A DNA stretch of 64,000 nt from Streptomyces sp. NBC_01296 (GCF_035984415.1 NZ_CP130720.1:2790001-2854000); one strand, 5' to 3'. Positions 1 through 7,078 are shown, counted from the stretch's first letter. Translations and numbers: made by a program. Notes: a model not told the origin generated them from the letters alone.

Positions 1-446
1 GCGACGGCCACGCGCTGCTGCTGGCCGCCGGAGAGCTGGTGCGGCTTGCGCTGGGCGAACTGGCCCAGCTCGACCAGCTCGAGCATGTCCTCGACCTGCT
101 TCTTGACGGACTTGATGCCGCGGCGGCGCAGTCCGAAGGCCACGTTCTCGTAGATGTTCAGGTGCGGGAACAGCGCATAGCTCTGGAACACCGTGTTCAC
201 GGGTCGCTTGTACGGCGGCAGCTGGGTGACCTCGCGGTCCCCGAGGTGGACCGTACCGGTGGAGGGCTCCTCCAGGCCGGCGATCATGCGCAGGGTGGTG
301 GTCTTCCCGCAGCCCGAGGCGCCGAGCAGGGCGAAGAAGGAGCCCTGGGGGATGGTGAGATCCAGCGGGTGCACGGCGGTGAACGAGCCGTAGTGCTTGC
401 TGATCCCGGCGAGGCGGACGTCGCCGCCCGCGGTCTTGTCAGTCAT
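1..446 (-). CDS. potA: Spermidine/putrescine ABC transporter ATP-binding protein PotA, 3' part outside window
   Basis: This is the N-terminal 148 codons of an ABC ATPase that starts at the ATG at 446 and runs off the left edge. It would energise polyamine import at the inner face of the membrane. The reading frame shows a Walker A motif (GASGCGKTT), a Q-loop (VFQSYALFP) and the ABC signature (LSGGQQQRVAVA) at the edge. The spacing and the PYKRPVNTVFQSYALFPH stretch are typical of PotA/CysA-class importers. It lies 71 nt downstream of the PotD-like gene on the same strand, so aldehyde dehydrogenase, potD and potA look like one operon. Permease genes are expected beyond the window. Confidence 0.88.
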   Translation of the reverse strand, partial: MTDKTAGGDVRLAGISKHYGSFTAVHPLDLTIPQGSFFALLGASGCGKTTTLRMIAGLEEPSTGTVHLGDREVTQLPPYKRPVNTVFQSYALFPHLNIYENVAFGLRRRGIKSVKKQVEDMLELVELGQFAQRKPHQLSGGQQQRVAV

Positions 447-517
447 GGGTCGCGGCCTTCGGTGGTGGTGTCGTCGGAAGGGTGCGGGGCGCGGGTGCCG
501 GCACGGGAGGGGGTTCG

Positions 518-1768
518 TCAGGCTCCGATGAGCTTGGCGAACTTCTCTTCGTACGCGGTCTCTTCCTCACTGGTGAGGGAGCGGAAGGCGTGGGCCTTGG
601 CCGCCATCGCCTTGTCCGGAATGATCAAGGGGTTGTCCGCGAGCTCGGGGTCGATCTTCGCAAGGTCTTCCTTGACGCCTTCGACCGGGCAGACGTAGCT
701 GATGAACGCGGCGAGCTGGGCGGCGATCGGCGGCTCGTAGTAGAAGTCGATGAGCTTCTCGGCGTTGGCCTTGTGCCGGGAGTGGGCGGGGACCAGCAGG
801 TTGTCGCTGGAGGTGATGTAACCGGGCGCCGGTATCGCGTACTTGATGTCCGGGTTGCCGGCCTGGAGCTGGATGATGTCGCCGGCCCAGGCCAGGCAGG
901 CGGCGAGGTCGCCCTTGTCGAGGTCCGACGTGTAGTCGTTGCCCGTGAAGCGGCGGATCTGCTTGGTGTCCACGCCCTTCTGGAGCCGGCCGATGGCCGC
1001 GTCGTAGTCGGCGGTGGTGAAGTTCGCCGGGTCCTTGCCCTGGTCGAGCAGGGTCATGCCGACGCTGTCGCGCATCTCGGTGAGGAAGCCGACGCGGCCC
1101 TTGAGGGTGGGGTCGTCGAGCAGCTGCGTGACGGAGTCGACCTTCTTGCCGTCGGTCGCCTTCACGTTGTAGGCGATGACGGTGTCGATGCCGGTCCAGG
1201 GGTAGCTGTACGACCGGCCCGGGTCCCAGTCGGGGTTGCGGAACTGCGGGATCAGATTGGCGTAGGCGTGCGGGAGGTGGGAGGGGTCCAGCTTCTGCGC
1301 CCAGCCGAGCCGGATGATGCGGGCGGCGAGCCAGTCGGTGACGACGATCAGGTCGCGGCCGGTGTCCTGGCCGGCCGCCAGCTGCGGGCGGACCTTGCCG
1401 AAGAACTCGACGTTGTCGTTGATGTCCTCGGTGTACTTGACCTTGATCCCGGTGCGCTTGGCGAACTCCTCCAGCGTGGGGTGGGTCTTCTCGTCCTCGC
1501 TGGTGTCCATGTACTCGGTCCAGTTGGAGAAGTTGATCTCCTTCTCCTGGTCCGAGCGGTCGTCGGAGGCGACGGCCGTGTCACCCGCGCGTTTCGCGGG
1601 CGGGATGCCGCAGGCGGACAGGGAGGCCAGACCGCCGAGGGTGAGCGCGCCGCCCCCGGAGGCGCGCAGCAGTGAGCGGCGGGTGAGGGCGCCCCGCCCA
1701 GTGGTGAGGCTGCGCCGCATCGCGGCGAGTTGCGCCGCCGAGAGGCGGTCGGGCTCGTACTGCTCCAT
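518..1768 (-). CDS. PotD-like polyamine-binding lipoprotein (copy 1)
   Basis: This 416-residue extracytoplasmic solute-binding protein of the PotD/PotF family should deliver putrescine or spermidine to the PotA-type importer. The N-terminus carries a twin arginine followed by a hydrophobic stretch and a lipobox (LSAC), which suggests a Tat-exported lipoprotein. The mature part begins with the family-typical NFSNWTEYMD. I chose the ATG at 1768 because an AAGGG ribosome binding site precedes it; an upstream GTG/ATG extension of 17 residues lacks one. It sits between the aldehyde dehydrogenase and potA. A clear paralogue is encoded at 12694-13872, with shared blocks such as FTGNDYTSDL and RHKANAE. 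The substrate is inferred, not shown. Confidence 0.9.
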   Translation of the reverse strand: MEQYEPDRLSAAQLAAMRRSLTTGRGALTRRSLLRASGGGALTLGGLASLSACGIPPAKRAGDTAVASDDRSDQEKEINFSNWTEYMDTSEDEKTHPTLEEFAKRTGIKVKYTEDINDNVEFFGKVRPQLAAGQDTGRDLIVVTDWLAARIIRLGWAQKLDPSHLPHAYANLIPQFRNPDWDPGRSYSYPWTGIDTVIAYNVKATDGKKVDSVTQLLDDPTLKGRVGFLTEMRDSVGMTLLDQGKDPANFTTADYDAAIGRLQKGVDTKQIRRFTGNDYTSDLDKGDLAACLAWAGDIIQLQAGNPDIKYAIPAPGYITSSDNLLVPAHSRHKANAEKLIDFYYEPPIAAQLAAFISYVCPVEGVKEDLAKIDPELADNPLIIPDKAMAAKAHAFRSLTSEEETAYEEKFAKLIGA

Positions 1769-1839
1769 GAGCTGCCCTTTCGGGAGGGTGGCGCCGCTGG
1801 TCAGGCGGCAGGCTGCCACTCGGCGGAAGCCGAAGACGG

Positions 1840-3357
1840 TTAGGTGCGGTCCCCGAAGATGGTGCGGTGCCAGTCCTTCGCGGCCACCGCCGTGTTGTCG
1901 TACATCACGTGCTTGACCTGCGTGTACTCCTCGAAGGAGTAGGCGCTCATGTCCTTTCCGAAGCCACTCGCCTTGTAGCCGCCGTGGGGCATCTCGCTGA
2001 TGATCGGAATGTGGTCGTTGACCCAGACGCAGCCCGCCTTGATCTCGCGGGTGGCCCGGCCGGCCCGGTAGACGTCGCGGCTCCAGGCGGAGGCGGCGAG
2101 GCCGTACGGGGTGTCGTTGGCCAGCTCGATGCCCTCGTCGTCGGTGTCGAAGGGCAGGACGACGAGGACCGGGCCGAAGATCTCGGACTGGACGACCTCG
2201 CTGTCCTGGCCGGCGCCGGAGACGAGGGTGGGCCGGTAGTACGCGCCTTCGGCGAGCTCGCCCCCCGGGATCTCGCCGCCGGTGACGACGGTGGCGTAGC
2301 CGCGGGCGCGCTCCACGAAGCCGGCGACCCGGTCCCGCTGGGCGTGCGAGACCAGGGGGCCGAGGTCGGTGGCCGGGTCGAAGGGGTCGCCCAGGCGGAC
2401 GGTCTCCATCAGCTCGGACACGCGGGCGACGAAGGCGTCGTGCAGGGGGCGCTGGACGTACGCGCGGGTGGCGGCGGTGCAGTCCTGGCCGGTGTTGATC
2501 AGGGACGCGGCGACGGCGCCGTGCGCGGCGGCCTCCAGGTCGGCGTCGTCGAAGACCAGGAAGGGGGCCTTGCCGCCGAGCTCCAGGTGGAGCCGCTTGA
2601 CGGTGGCGGTGGCGATCTCGGCGACCCGCTTGCCGACGGCGGTGGAGCCGGTGAAAGAGGTCATCACCACGTCCGGGTGCCCGACCAGGTGCTCGCCCGC
2701 GTCCCGGCCCGCGCCGGTGACGATGTTGACCACGCCGTCGGGCAGGCCCGCGTCCTTGGCAGCCTGGGCGAACATCAGGGAGGTGAGCGGGGTCAGCTCG
2801 GCAGGCTTGAGGACGATCGTGTTGCCCGCGGCGATCGCCGGAAGGATCTTCCAGGCGGCCATCTGGAGCGGATAGTTCCAGGGCGCGATGGAGCCGACGA
2901 CCCCGATGGCCTCGCGGCGTACGTAGGAGGTGTGGTCTCCTGAGTACTCAGCTGCCGCCTGCCCCTGGAGGTGCCGGGCGGCGCCCGCGAAGAAGGCGGT
3001 GTTGTCGATGGTCCCCGGTACGTCGAACTCGGTGGACAGCTTGATCGGCTTGCCGCACTGCAGGGATTCGGCGTACGCGAAGTCCTCCGCCTGCTCGGCC
3101 AGCACGGCGGCCAGCCGGTGCAGGACGTCCGAACGCTCACCGGGAGTGGCCGCGGACCAGGCCGGGAAGGCCCGCTTGGCGGCGGCCACGGCCGCGTCGA
3201 CGTCGGCGGTGGAGGCCAGCTCGTACGTGAGCACCTCCTCGCCCGTGGCAGGGTTGACGACGGTGTGCGACTGCCCGGACGTACCGGACCTCAGCTGCCC
3301 GTCGATGTACTGCGCGCCGTCTGCGAAGCGGTCCTTGACCTGGAAGCGATTACCCAT
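1840..3357 (-). CDS. Aldehyde dehydrogenase, probable gamma-aminobutyraldehyde dehydrogenase (copy 1)
   Basis: This 505-residue NAD(P)-dependent aldehyde dehydrogenase probably oxidises 4-aminobutanal, from putrescine, to GABA in the cytoplasm. The visible motifs are APWNYPLQMAAWK for cofactor and substrate fit, the glutamate in LELGGKAP, and the catalytic cysteine in NTGQDCTAATR. EIFGPVLVVLPF and EMPHGGYKASGFGKD occur near the C-terminus. Length is normal for the family. It is the first gene of a leftward set with the PotD and PotA genes, which supports a polyamine role. An inverted repeat at 3433-3468 lies about 80-110 nt upstream. The paralogue at 13977-15416 shares the same motifs, so division of labour between the two is unknown. 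Confidence 0.88.
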   Translation of the reverse strand: MGNRFQVKDRFADGAQYIDGQLRSGTSGQSHTVVNPATGEEVLTYELASTADVDAAVAAAKRAFPAWSAATPGERSDVLHRLAAVLAEQAEDFAYAESLQCGKPIKLSTEFDVPGTIDNTAFFAGAARHLQGQAAAEYSGDHTSYVRREAIGVVGSIAPWNYPLQMAAWKILPAIAAGNTIVLKPAELTPLTSLMFAQAAKDAGLPDGVVNIVTGAGRDAGEHLVGHPDVVMTSFTGSTAVGKRVAEIATATVKRLHLELGGKAPFLVFDDADLEAAAHGAVAASLINTGQDCTAATRAYVQRPLHDAFVARVSELMETVRLGDPFDPATDLGPLVSHAQRDRVAGFVERARGYATVVTGGEIPGGELAEGAYYRPTLVSGAGQDSEVVQSEIFGPVLVVLPFDTDDEGIELANDTPYGLAASAWSRDVYRAGRATREIKAGCVWVNDHIPIISEMPHGGYKASGFGKDMSAYSFEEYTQVKHVMYDNTAVAAKDWHRTIFGDRT

Positions 3358-3432
3358 GACGCTCTCACGCTCTCCGTAGCTTCAGCTCGAATTGAGTGCC
3401 GATCCTGGCAGAGGTGTTACCCACAGCCAAGT

Positions 3433-3468
3433 GATTCCGTTGTTGCCTTTTGATTACGCGACGGAATC
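3433..3468. promoter_or_regulatory. Candidate Lrp/AsnC-type operator upstream of aldehyde dehydrogenase copy 1
   Basis: An inverted repeat has arms GATTCCGT (3433-3440) and ACGGAATC (3461-3468), perfect over 8 bp and centred 28 bp apart. The spacer is unusually AT-rich for this genome. Near copies of the same half-site occur in the divergent Lrp/aldehyde dehydrogenase region at 15513-15563. It lies between the leftward aldehyde dehydrogenase and the rightward NADAR gene. Binding by the Lrp-like protein encoded at 15601-16089 is an inference. Confidence 0.4.
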
Positions 3469-3539
3469 GGTCGACCATGTGTCGAGGCGCGCCGCAAATC
3501 CCGTACGAAGTGTCAGTGGCGACTGCCACACTCGCGTGC

Positions 3540-4094
3540 ATGGAAAAGATCGACAAGTTGATCGAGCAGGTCAGCCGCGGTGAGCGGGTGAAGTACCTGC
3601 CGTTCTGGGGGCACCGGCCGCGCCCCGACGGGACGCTCGGCCCCAGCTGCATGAGCCAGTGGTGGCCGTCCGAGTTCACCGTGCGTGATGTCCGGTACGA
3701 CACGGCCGAGCACTGGATGATGGCCGGCAAGGCCCGGCTGTTCGGCGACGCGGAGGCGGAGCGCGCAGCGCTGGAGGCGAAGACCCCGGCGGAGGCCAAG
3801 AAGGCCGGGCGGCTCGTGCGCGGCTTCGACGAGGCGATATGGACGCAGGAGCGGTTCGCGCTGGTGGTGGAGGGCAGCGTGCACAAGTTCGCCTCGACCC
3901 CCCAGCTGCGCGCGTACCTGCTGTCCACCGGGGACCGGGTGCTGGTGGAGGCGAGCCCGATGGACCGCATCTGGGGCATCGGGCTGGCGGCGGACGACGA
4001 GCGCGCCCTGGACCCGTCCCGCTGGCGCGGGCTGAACCTGCTGGGCTTCGCGCTGATGGAGGCCCGCGACCGGCTGCGTACGGACGCCGTCTGA
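3540..4094 (+). CDS. NADAR family protein (YbiA-like predicted N-glycosidase)
   Basis: This 184-residue protein of the NADAR/DUF1768 family has characterised relatives that cleave N-glycosidic bonds in riboflavin intermediates (YbiA) or remove ADP-ribose from modified guanine in nucleic acid. The family pattern is visible as SQWWPSEFTV near residue 38 and TAEHWMMAGKARLFGD near 55, with a C-terminal WRGLNLLGFALMEAR. I took the ATG at 3540 (MEKIDKL) because upstream codons read as non-protein-like sequence, although no strong ribosome binding site is visible. It ends 64 nt before the Y-RNA cluster and points the same way as the Ro60 gene, so a role in RNA or ADP-ribose metabolism together with Ro is possible but unproven. 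Confidence 0.82.
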   Translation: MEKIDKLIEQVSRGERVKYLPFWGHRPRPDGTLGPSCMSQWWPSEFTVRDVRYDTAEHWMMAGKARLFGDAEAERAALEAKTPAEAKKAGRLVRGFDEAIWTQERFALVVEGSVHKFASTPQLRAYLLSTGDRVLVEASPMDRIWGIGLAADDERALDPSRWRGLNLLGFALMEARDRLRTDAV

Positions 4095-4122
4095 CCTCGG
4101 GCGGGCGCGATCTAAAATGCGT

Positions 4123-4145
4123 GGCGGGCCCGCGAGCGGGCCGCC
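4123..4145 (+). terminator. GC hairpin after the NADAR gene
   Basis: A hairpin pairs GGCGG and CCCG (4123-4132, one bulged G) with CGGG and CCGCC (4137-4145) around a short loop. It starts 28 nt after the NADAR stop codon. There is no U-tract, which is usual for Streptomyces terminators. A possible -10 element TACGGT follows at 4146-4151, placed so that transcription could start at about 4158, exactly where the first Y-RNA-like hairpin begins. Confidence 0.4.
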
Positions 4146-4158
4146 TACGGTAGGACTC

Positions 4159-4295
4159 GTCCAGGTGCGCAGGCGAGACCTACTTCCACTCTTCATGGGC
4201 AGGTCGCGGGTTCGAGTCCCGCCACCGGCTTCCGGGCCGGTGTAGCTCAGTTGGTCAGAGCAGCACGTCGGTTTCGCCGACCTCGATCTCTGGAC
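4159..4295 (+). ncRNA. Y-RNA-like RNA A with permuted tRNA-like module
   Basis: The closing stem is GTCCA (4159-4163) with TGGAC (4291-4295). Next come GGT:ACC (4164-4166 with 4280-4282), a GCGCA internal loop and an 8-nt bulge TCGATCTC (4283-4290), then an 8-bp helix GGCGAGAC (4172-4179) with GTTTCGCC (4271-4278). The head is a circularly permuted tRNA. It has a 5-nt variable loop AGGTC (4201-4205), a T-arm GCGGG-TTCGAGT-CCCGC (4206-4222) and a 7-bp acceptor stem CACCGGC/GCCGGTG capped by six nt (4223-4242). U8-A9 and a D-arm GCTC-AGTTGGTCA-GAGC (4245-4261) with GG in the loop follow. This agrees with the tRNA mimicry known for bacterial YrlA-type Y RNAs. Ends and transcription are inferred. 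Confidence 0.72.
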
Positions 4296-4309
4296 ACCTA
4301 CGTCACGCA

Positions 4310-4382
4310 CCTCCCGGTGCGCGGGCTGCGGCTCCTTCTTTTCCCAAGAATCCCAAGCCGCCGCCACCTTGATCTCGGGAGG
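4310..4382 (+). ncRNA. Y-RNA-like RNA B without tRNA-like module
   Basis: This short hairpin has the same lower-stem design as its neighbours. The closing stem is CCTCCC (4310-4315) with GGGAGG (4377-4382). GGT:ACC pairs 4316-4318 with 4366-4368, the 5' loop is GCGC, and an 8-nt 3' bulge TTGATCTC spans 4369-4376. The upper helix joins 4324-4333 to 4356-4365 with one mismatch. The apical stem TTCTT/AAGAA (4336-4350) has a 5-nt loop. It has no T- or D-arm. The covariation of its stems relative to RNAs A and C, with the loop sequences retained, argues for a functional RNA. It may be cut from a common precursor. Confidence 0.62.
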
Positions 4383-4387
4383 CACGC

Positions 4388-4535
4388 GTGCGGGATGCCC
4401 GGTGCGCAGGCGACGGTTACTTCGGGGACCAGGAGGTCGCGGGTTCGAATCCCGCCCGGCTGCGGCCGGTGGAGCAGCTTGGCAGCTCGCCTGGATATAA
4501 GTCCGTCGCCGACCCTGATCTCGGGCATCCCGCAC
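4388..4535 (+). ncRNA. Y-RNA-like RNA C with permuted tRNA-like module
   Basis: The closing stem is a perfect 13-bp helix, GTGCGGGATGCCC (4388-4400) with 4523-4535. Then come GGT:ACC (4401-4403 with 4512-4514), the loop GCGCA, the bulge CTGATCTC (4515-4522) and an 8-bp helix GGCGACGG (4409-4416) with CCGTCGCC (4503-4510). The tRNA-like head has an anticodon-like stem CCAGG/CCTGG (4429-4433 with 4490-4494) and variable loop AGGTC (4434-4438). Its T-arm is GCGGG-TTCGAAT-CCCGC (4439-4455). A capped acceptor CCGGC-TGCG-GCCGG (4456-4469) and D-arm GAGC-AGCTTGGCA-GCTC (4472-4488) complete it. It ends 42 nt before the Ro60 start codon. It is the best-paired of the three. Confidence 0.75.
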
Positions 4536-4577
4536 GTCACGCCTCCCCATGTTCCACTGAATTCGGGGGGATTCACC

Positions 4578-6170
4578 ATGGCTCGCTTCAACCTGCGCGC
4601 ACCCAAGAAGGCTTCCGCGGCCGCCGCGCCCACCTCGCCCGTGCGCTCCACCGGCCGCACCGCCAACCACCAGGGCAGCCGCGGCTTCGCCCGCGACCCG
4701 CGCTCCGAGCTGTTCCTGCTCGCCGTCGCCAACTTCGTGACGCAGCGGACGTTCTACGAGAGCGGCGAGGCCCGCGACGACCGGTTCTGCGCCCTCGTGC
4801 GCCGCCTCGCCGTCGAGGACACCGCGTGGACCGCCGGCCTGCTCGGCTGGCTGCGCACCGACGGGAACATGCGGACCGCCTCGCTGGTCGGAGCGGCCGA
4901 GTACGTGAAGGCACGGCTCGACGCCGGAGCCACCGACGGGCCGTCGAACCGCCAGGTCGTGGACTGCGTACTGCGGCGCGCGGACGAGCCCGGCGAGCTG
5001 CTGGCCTACTGGACGGCGACGTACGGGCGCAACGTCCCCAAGCCCGTCAAGCGCGGTATCGCCGATGCCGTCCGCAGGCTCTACTCCGGCACCACGCTGC
5101 TGAAGTACGACACCGCGTCCAAAGGCTTCCGCTTCGGCGACGTGCTGAACCTCGTACACGCCTCCCCCGATCCCGCCAAGGCCTGGCAGGGCGAGCTGTT
5201 CCGGTACGCCCTCGACCGGCACCACCACCCGGAGACGGCGCAGGTAGCGGCCGGCAACCGCACCCTGGTCGCCCACCGGGAGCTCATGGAGCTGCCGGTG
5301 GAGGAGCGCCGGGCCGTGGTGACCGCACCCGACGGGGCCGAGCGGCTCGCCGCCGCGGGCATGACCTGGGAGGCGCTGGCCGGCTGGCTCCAGGGACCGA
5401 TGGACGCGGCCGCCTGGGAGGCGGTCATCCCGTCCATGGGCGCGATGGCGCTGCTGCGGAACCTGCGCAACTTCGACCAGGCCGGTGTCTCGGACGCGGT
5501 GGCCGCGCAGGTCGCGGCGAAGGTCTGCGACCCGGAGGTCGTCGCCCGGTCCCGGCAGTTCCCGTTCCGCTACCTGGCCGCCTACCAGCACGCCCCCTCG
5601 CTGCGCTGGGCGTACCCGCTGGAGCAGGCACTCGGCCACTCGCTGGCCAACGTACCGGCCCTGCCCGGCCGGACGCTGGTGCTCGTGGACCGCTCGGGGT
5701 CGATGTGGGCGCCGCTGTCGGAGCGTTCGCAGCTCAACCGGGCGGACGCGGCGGCCGTGTTCGGCACCGCGCTGGCGCTGCGCGCCGAGGACGCGGACCT
5801 GGTGCAGTTCGGCACGGACAGCAAGCAGGTCCCGTACGGCCGCGGCGAGTCCGTGCTGAAGGTGCTGGAGCGGTTCGAGGACCTCGGCGGCACCTACACC
5901 GCCGAGGCGGTCCGGCGGTACTACAAGGGGCACGACCGGGTCCTGATCGTCACGGACGAGCAGGCGACGTACCACTACGGCGGTGACCCGACGGCCCTCG
6001 TCCCGGACGAGGTCCCCGTGTACACGTGGAACCTGGCCGGGTACCGGGCGGGCCACGCGCCCTCCGGGTCGGGGAACCGGCACACCTTCGGCGGGCTCAC
6101 CGATGCGGCCTTCCGCATGGTGTCCCTGATCGAGGGCGGCCGGGACGCCGACTGGCCGTGGGTGGCGTAG
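4578..6170 (+). CDS. rsr: TROVE-domain Ro60-like RNA-binding protein (Rsr)
   Basis: This 530-residue orthologue of Ro60 is the ring protein that binds misfolded RNAs and Y RNAs and cooperates with exoribonucleases in RNA quality control. The TROVE HEAT-repeat ring occupies roughly residues 20-365; recognisable parts are ELFLLAVANFVTQRTFYESG and GMTWEALAGWL. The C-terminal von Willebrand A fold has a complete MIDAS metal site, LVDRSGSMW near residue 372, with VLIVTDEQATYH further on. The ATG at 4578 follows GGGGGG with 7-nt spacing; an open frame that continues upstream runs through the Y-RNA structures and is rejected. Three Y-RNA-like hairpins sit in its leader, as expected for bacterial rsr loci. 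A long terminator follows. Confidence 0.93.
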   Translation: MARFNLRAPKKASAAAAPTSPVRSTGRTANHQGSRGFARDPRSELFLLAVANFVTQRTFYESGEARDDRFCALVRRLAVEDTAWTAGLLGWLRTDGNMRTASLVGAAEYVKARLDAGATDGPSNRQVVDCVLRRADEPGELLAYWTATYGRNVPKPVKRGIADAVRRLYSGTTLLKYDTASKGFRFGDVLNLVHASPDPAKAWQGELFRYALDRHHHPETAQVAAGNRTLVAHRELMELPVEERRAVVTAPDGAERLAAAGMTWEALAGWLQGPMDAAAWEAVIPSMGAMALLRNLRNFDQAGVSDAVAAQVAAKVCDPEVVARSRQFPFRYLAAYQHAPSLRWAYPLEQALGHSLANVPALPGRTLVLVDRSGSMWAPLSERSQLNRADAAAVFGTALALRAEDADLVQFGTDSKQVPYGRGESVLKVLERFEDLGGTYTAEAVRRYYKGHDRVLIVTDEQATYHYGGDPTALVPDEVPVYTWNLAGYRAGHAPSGSGNRHTFGGLTDAAFRMVSLIEGGRDADWPWVA

Positions 6171-6216
6171 GCCCCGGTACGGGCTGACGGACGGACAGAC
6201 GGACCGGCGGCCGGAC

Positions 6217-6265
6217 GGCACAGGGCCGGGAGCGGGCAGCGTGTGCCCGGTCCCGGCCCTGTGCC
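6217..6265. terminator. Strong bidirectional terminator between rsr and DUF4190 gene
   Basis: A 15-bp perfect stem pairs 6217-6231 with 6251-6265. An inner CGGGCA/TGCCCG stem (6233-6238 with 6244-6249) and a 5-nt loop continue it, with one G-G mismatch between the two. It lies between convergent genes, 46 nt after the rsr stop and 42 nt after the stop of the opposing gene, so it can serve both. Confidence 0.85.
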
Positions 6266-6307
6266 GTGTGTCGCGTGCCGTGCCGCCTGCGGCCGGCAGC
6301 CTGTACG

Positions 6308-6967
6308 TCAGACGTTCTCGCGGATCCGCGTCGGGGAGGCCGGGCCGTCGAAGTCGGAATCGCTGCCCGGGTCACCGAGCAGGACCCCGGCGATCACGAG
6401 CGCGATCATCAGAATGCTGATCAGGATGCTGACCGAGCCCAGGATGATGCCGGCCAGCGCCATCGAGCCGTTGTCGGCCTCGCCGCGCCGGGCCTTGCCG
6501 CGGCCCAGGGCGCCGAAGATGACCGCCGGGACTCCGAACAGGACGCCCAGGTAGCAGGTGACCACGCCGACGATGCCGAGGACGAGGGCGGTGACCCCGA
6601 AGCCGTTGCTCTTCTGCGGATAGCCGGGGTACCCGGGGTATCCCTGATAGCCCGGGTAGCCGTATGCCGGCTGCGCGGGCGGCGGTCCGGGGTACGCGTA
6701 CCCCCCGGGATCCGGCTGGGCCGGGTACCCGTACGCGGGCGGCAGCGTCGGGGCGGGCTCGGGCGTGGACGCCGGAGACTGTATCGGCGCCGGCCCCGGT
6801 ATCTGCGCCGGCGGGAAGTCGGCCCCCGGCATCCCCGCCATCGTGGGCTGGTCGTGTACGGACGGCGGACCCGACACGCCCGGTGTGGCCTGCGGTTTGC
6901 CGAGTTCCACCGCCGGCCGCTCCGGCGGCGCCCACGGGTCCCTCGGCTCGGGGCTCTGGTCGGTCAT
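6308..6967 (-). CDS. DUF4190 domain membrane protein with proline/glycine/tyrosine-rich N-terminus
   Basis: This 219-residue protein of unknown function has a long disordered N-terminal region rich in proline, ending in PGY-type repeats (GYPGYPGYP, residues about 100-120). Two membrane segments follow (FGVTALVLGIVGVVTCYLG, about 125-155, and MALAGIILGSVSILISIL, about 175-205). They are separated by a short basic loop (GRGKARRGEAD), which is the DUF4190 pattern common in actinobacteria. A short acidic tail follows. The ATG at 6967 is the first start. It is divergent from the adenosine deaminase gene and convergent with rsr. No enzymatic motif is visible. Confidence 0.8.
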   Translation of the reverse strand: MTDQSPEPRDPWAPPERPAVELGKPQATPGVSGPPSVHDQPTMAGMPGADFPPAQIPGPAPIQSPASTPEPAPTLPPAYGYPAQPDPGGYAYPGPPPAQPAYGYPGYQGYPGYPGYPQKSNGFGVTALVLGIVGVVTCYLGVLFGVPAVIFGALGRGKARRGEADNGSMALAGIILGSVSILISILMIALVIAGVLLGDPGSDSDFDGPASPTRIRENV

Positions 6968-7078
6968 GCGGCGCCCCCCTCTCGTACGGCCATGCTAAGC
7001 GCTGCCGCCGACAGTCCCGGAGCTGCCTACGATGAAGCCCGGTCCGTCCGCACCCCCATCCCTCCCGGAGGCTCCCTC

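Noticed and set aside
4201..4262. A normal tRNA gene suggested by the canonical T-arm followed by a D-arm motif
   Set aside because: The halves are in permuted order with a 6-nt cap instead of CCA/processing space. No anticodon loop exists, so it is a tRNA mimic, not a tRNA gene.
4251..4577. In-frame extension of the Ro60 reading frame upstream of 4578
   Set aside because: It runs through the Y-RNA hairpins, lacks a ribosome binding site, and TROVE proteins start near the chosen ATG.
3513..6221. 902-residue open frame on the minus strand across NADAR, Y RNAs and rsr
   Set aside because: Composition is a high-GC shadow (Arg/Gly/Pro rich) opposite well-supported genes and structured RNAs.
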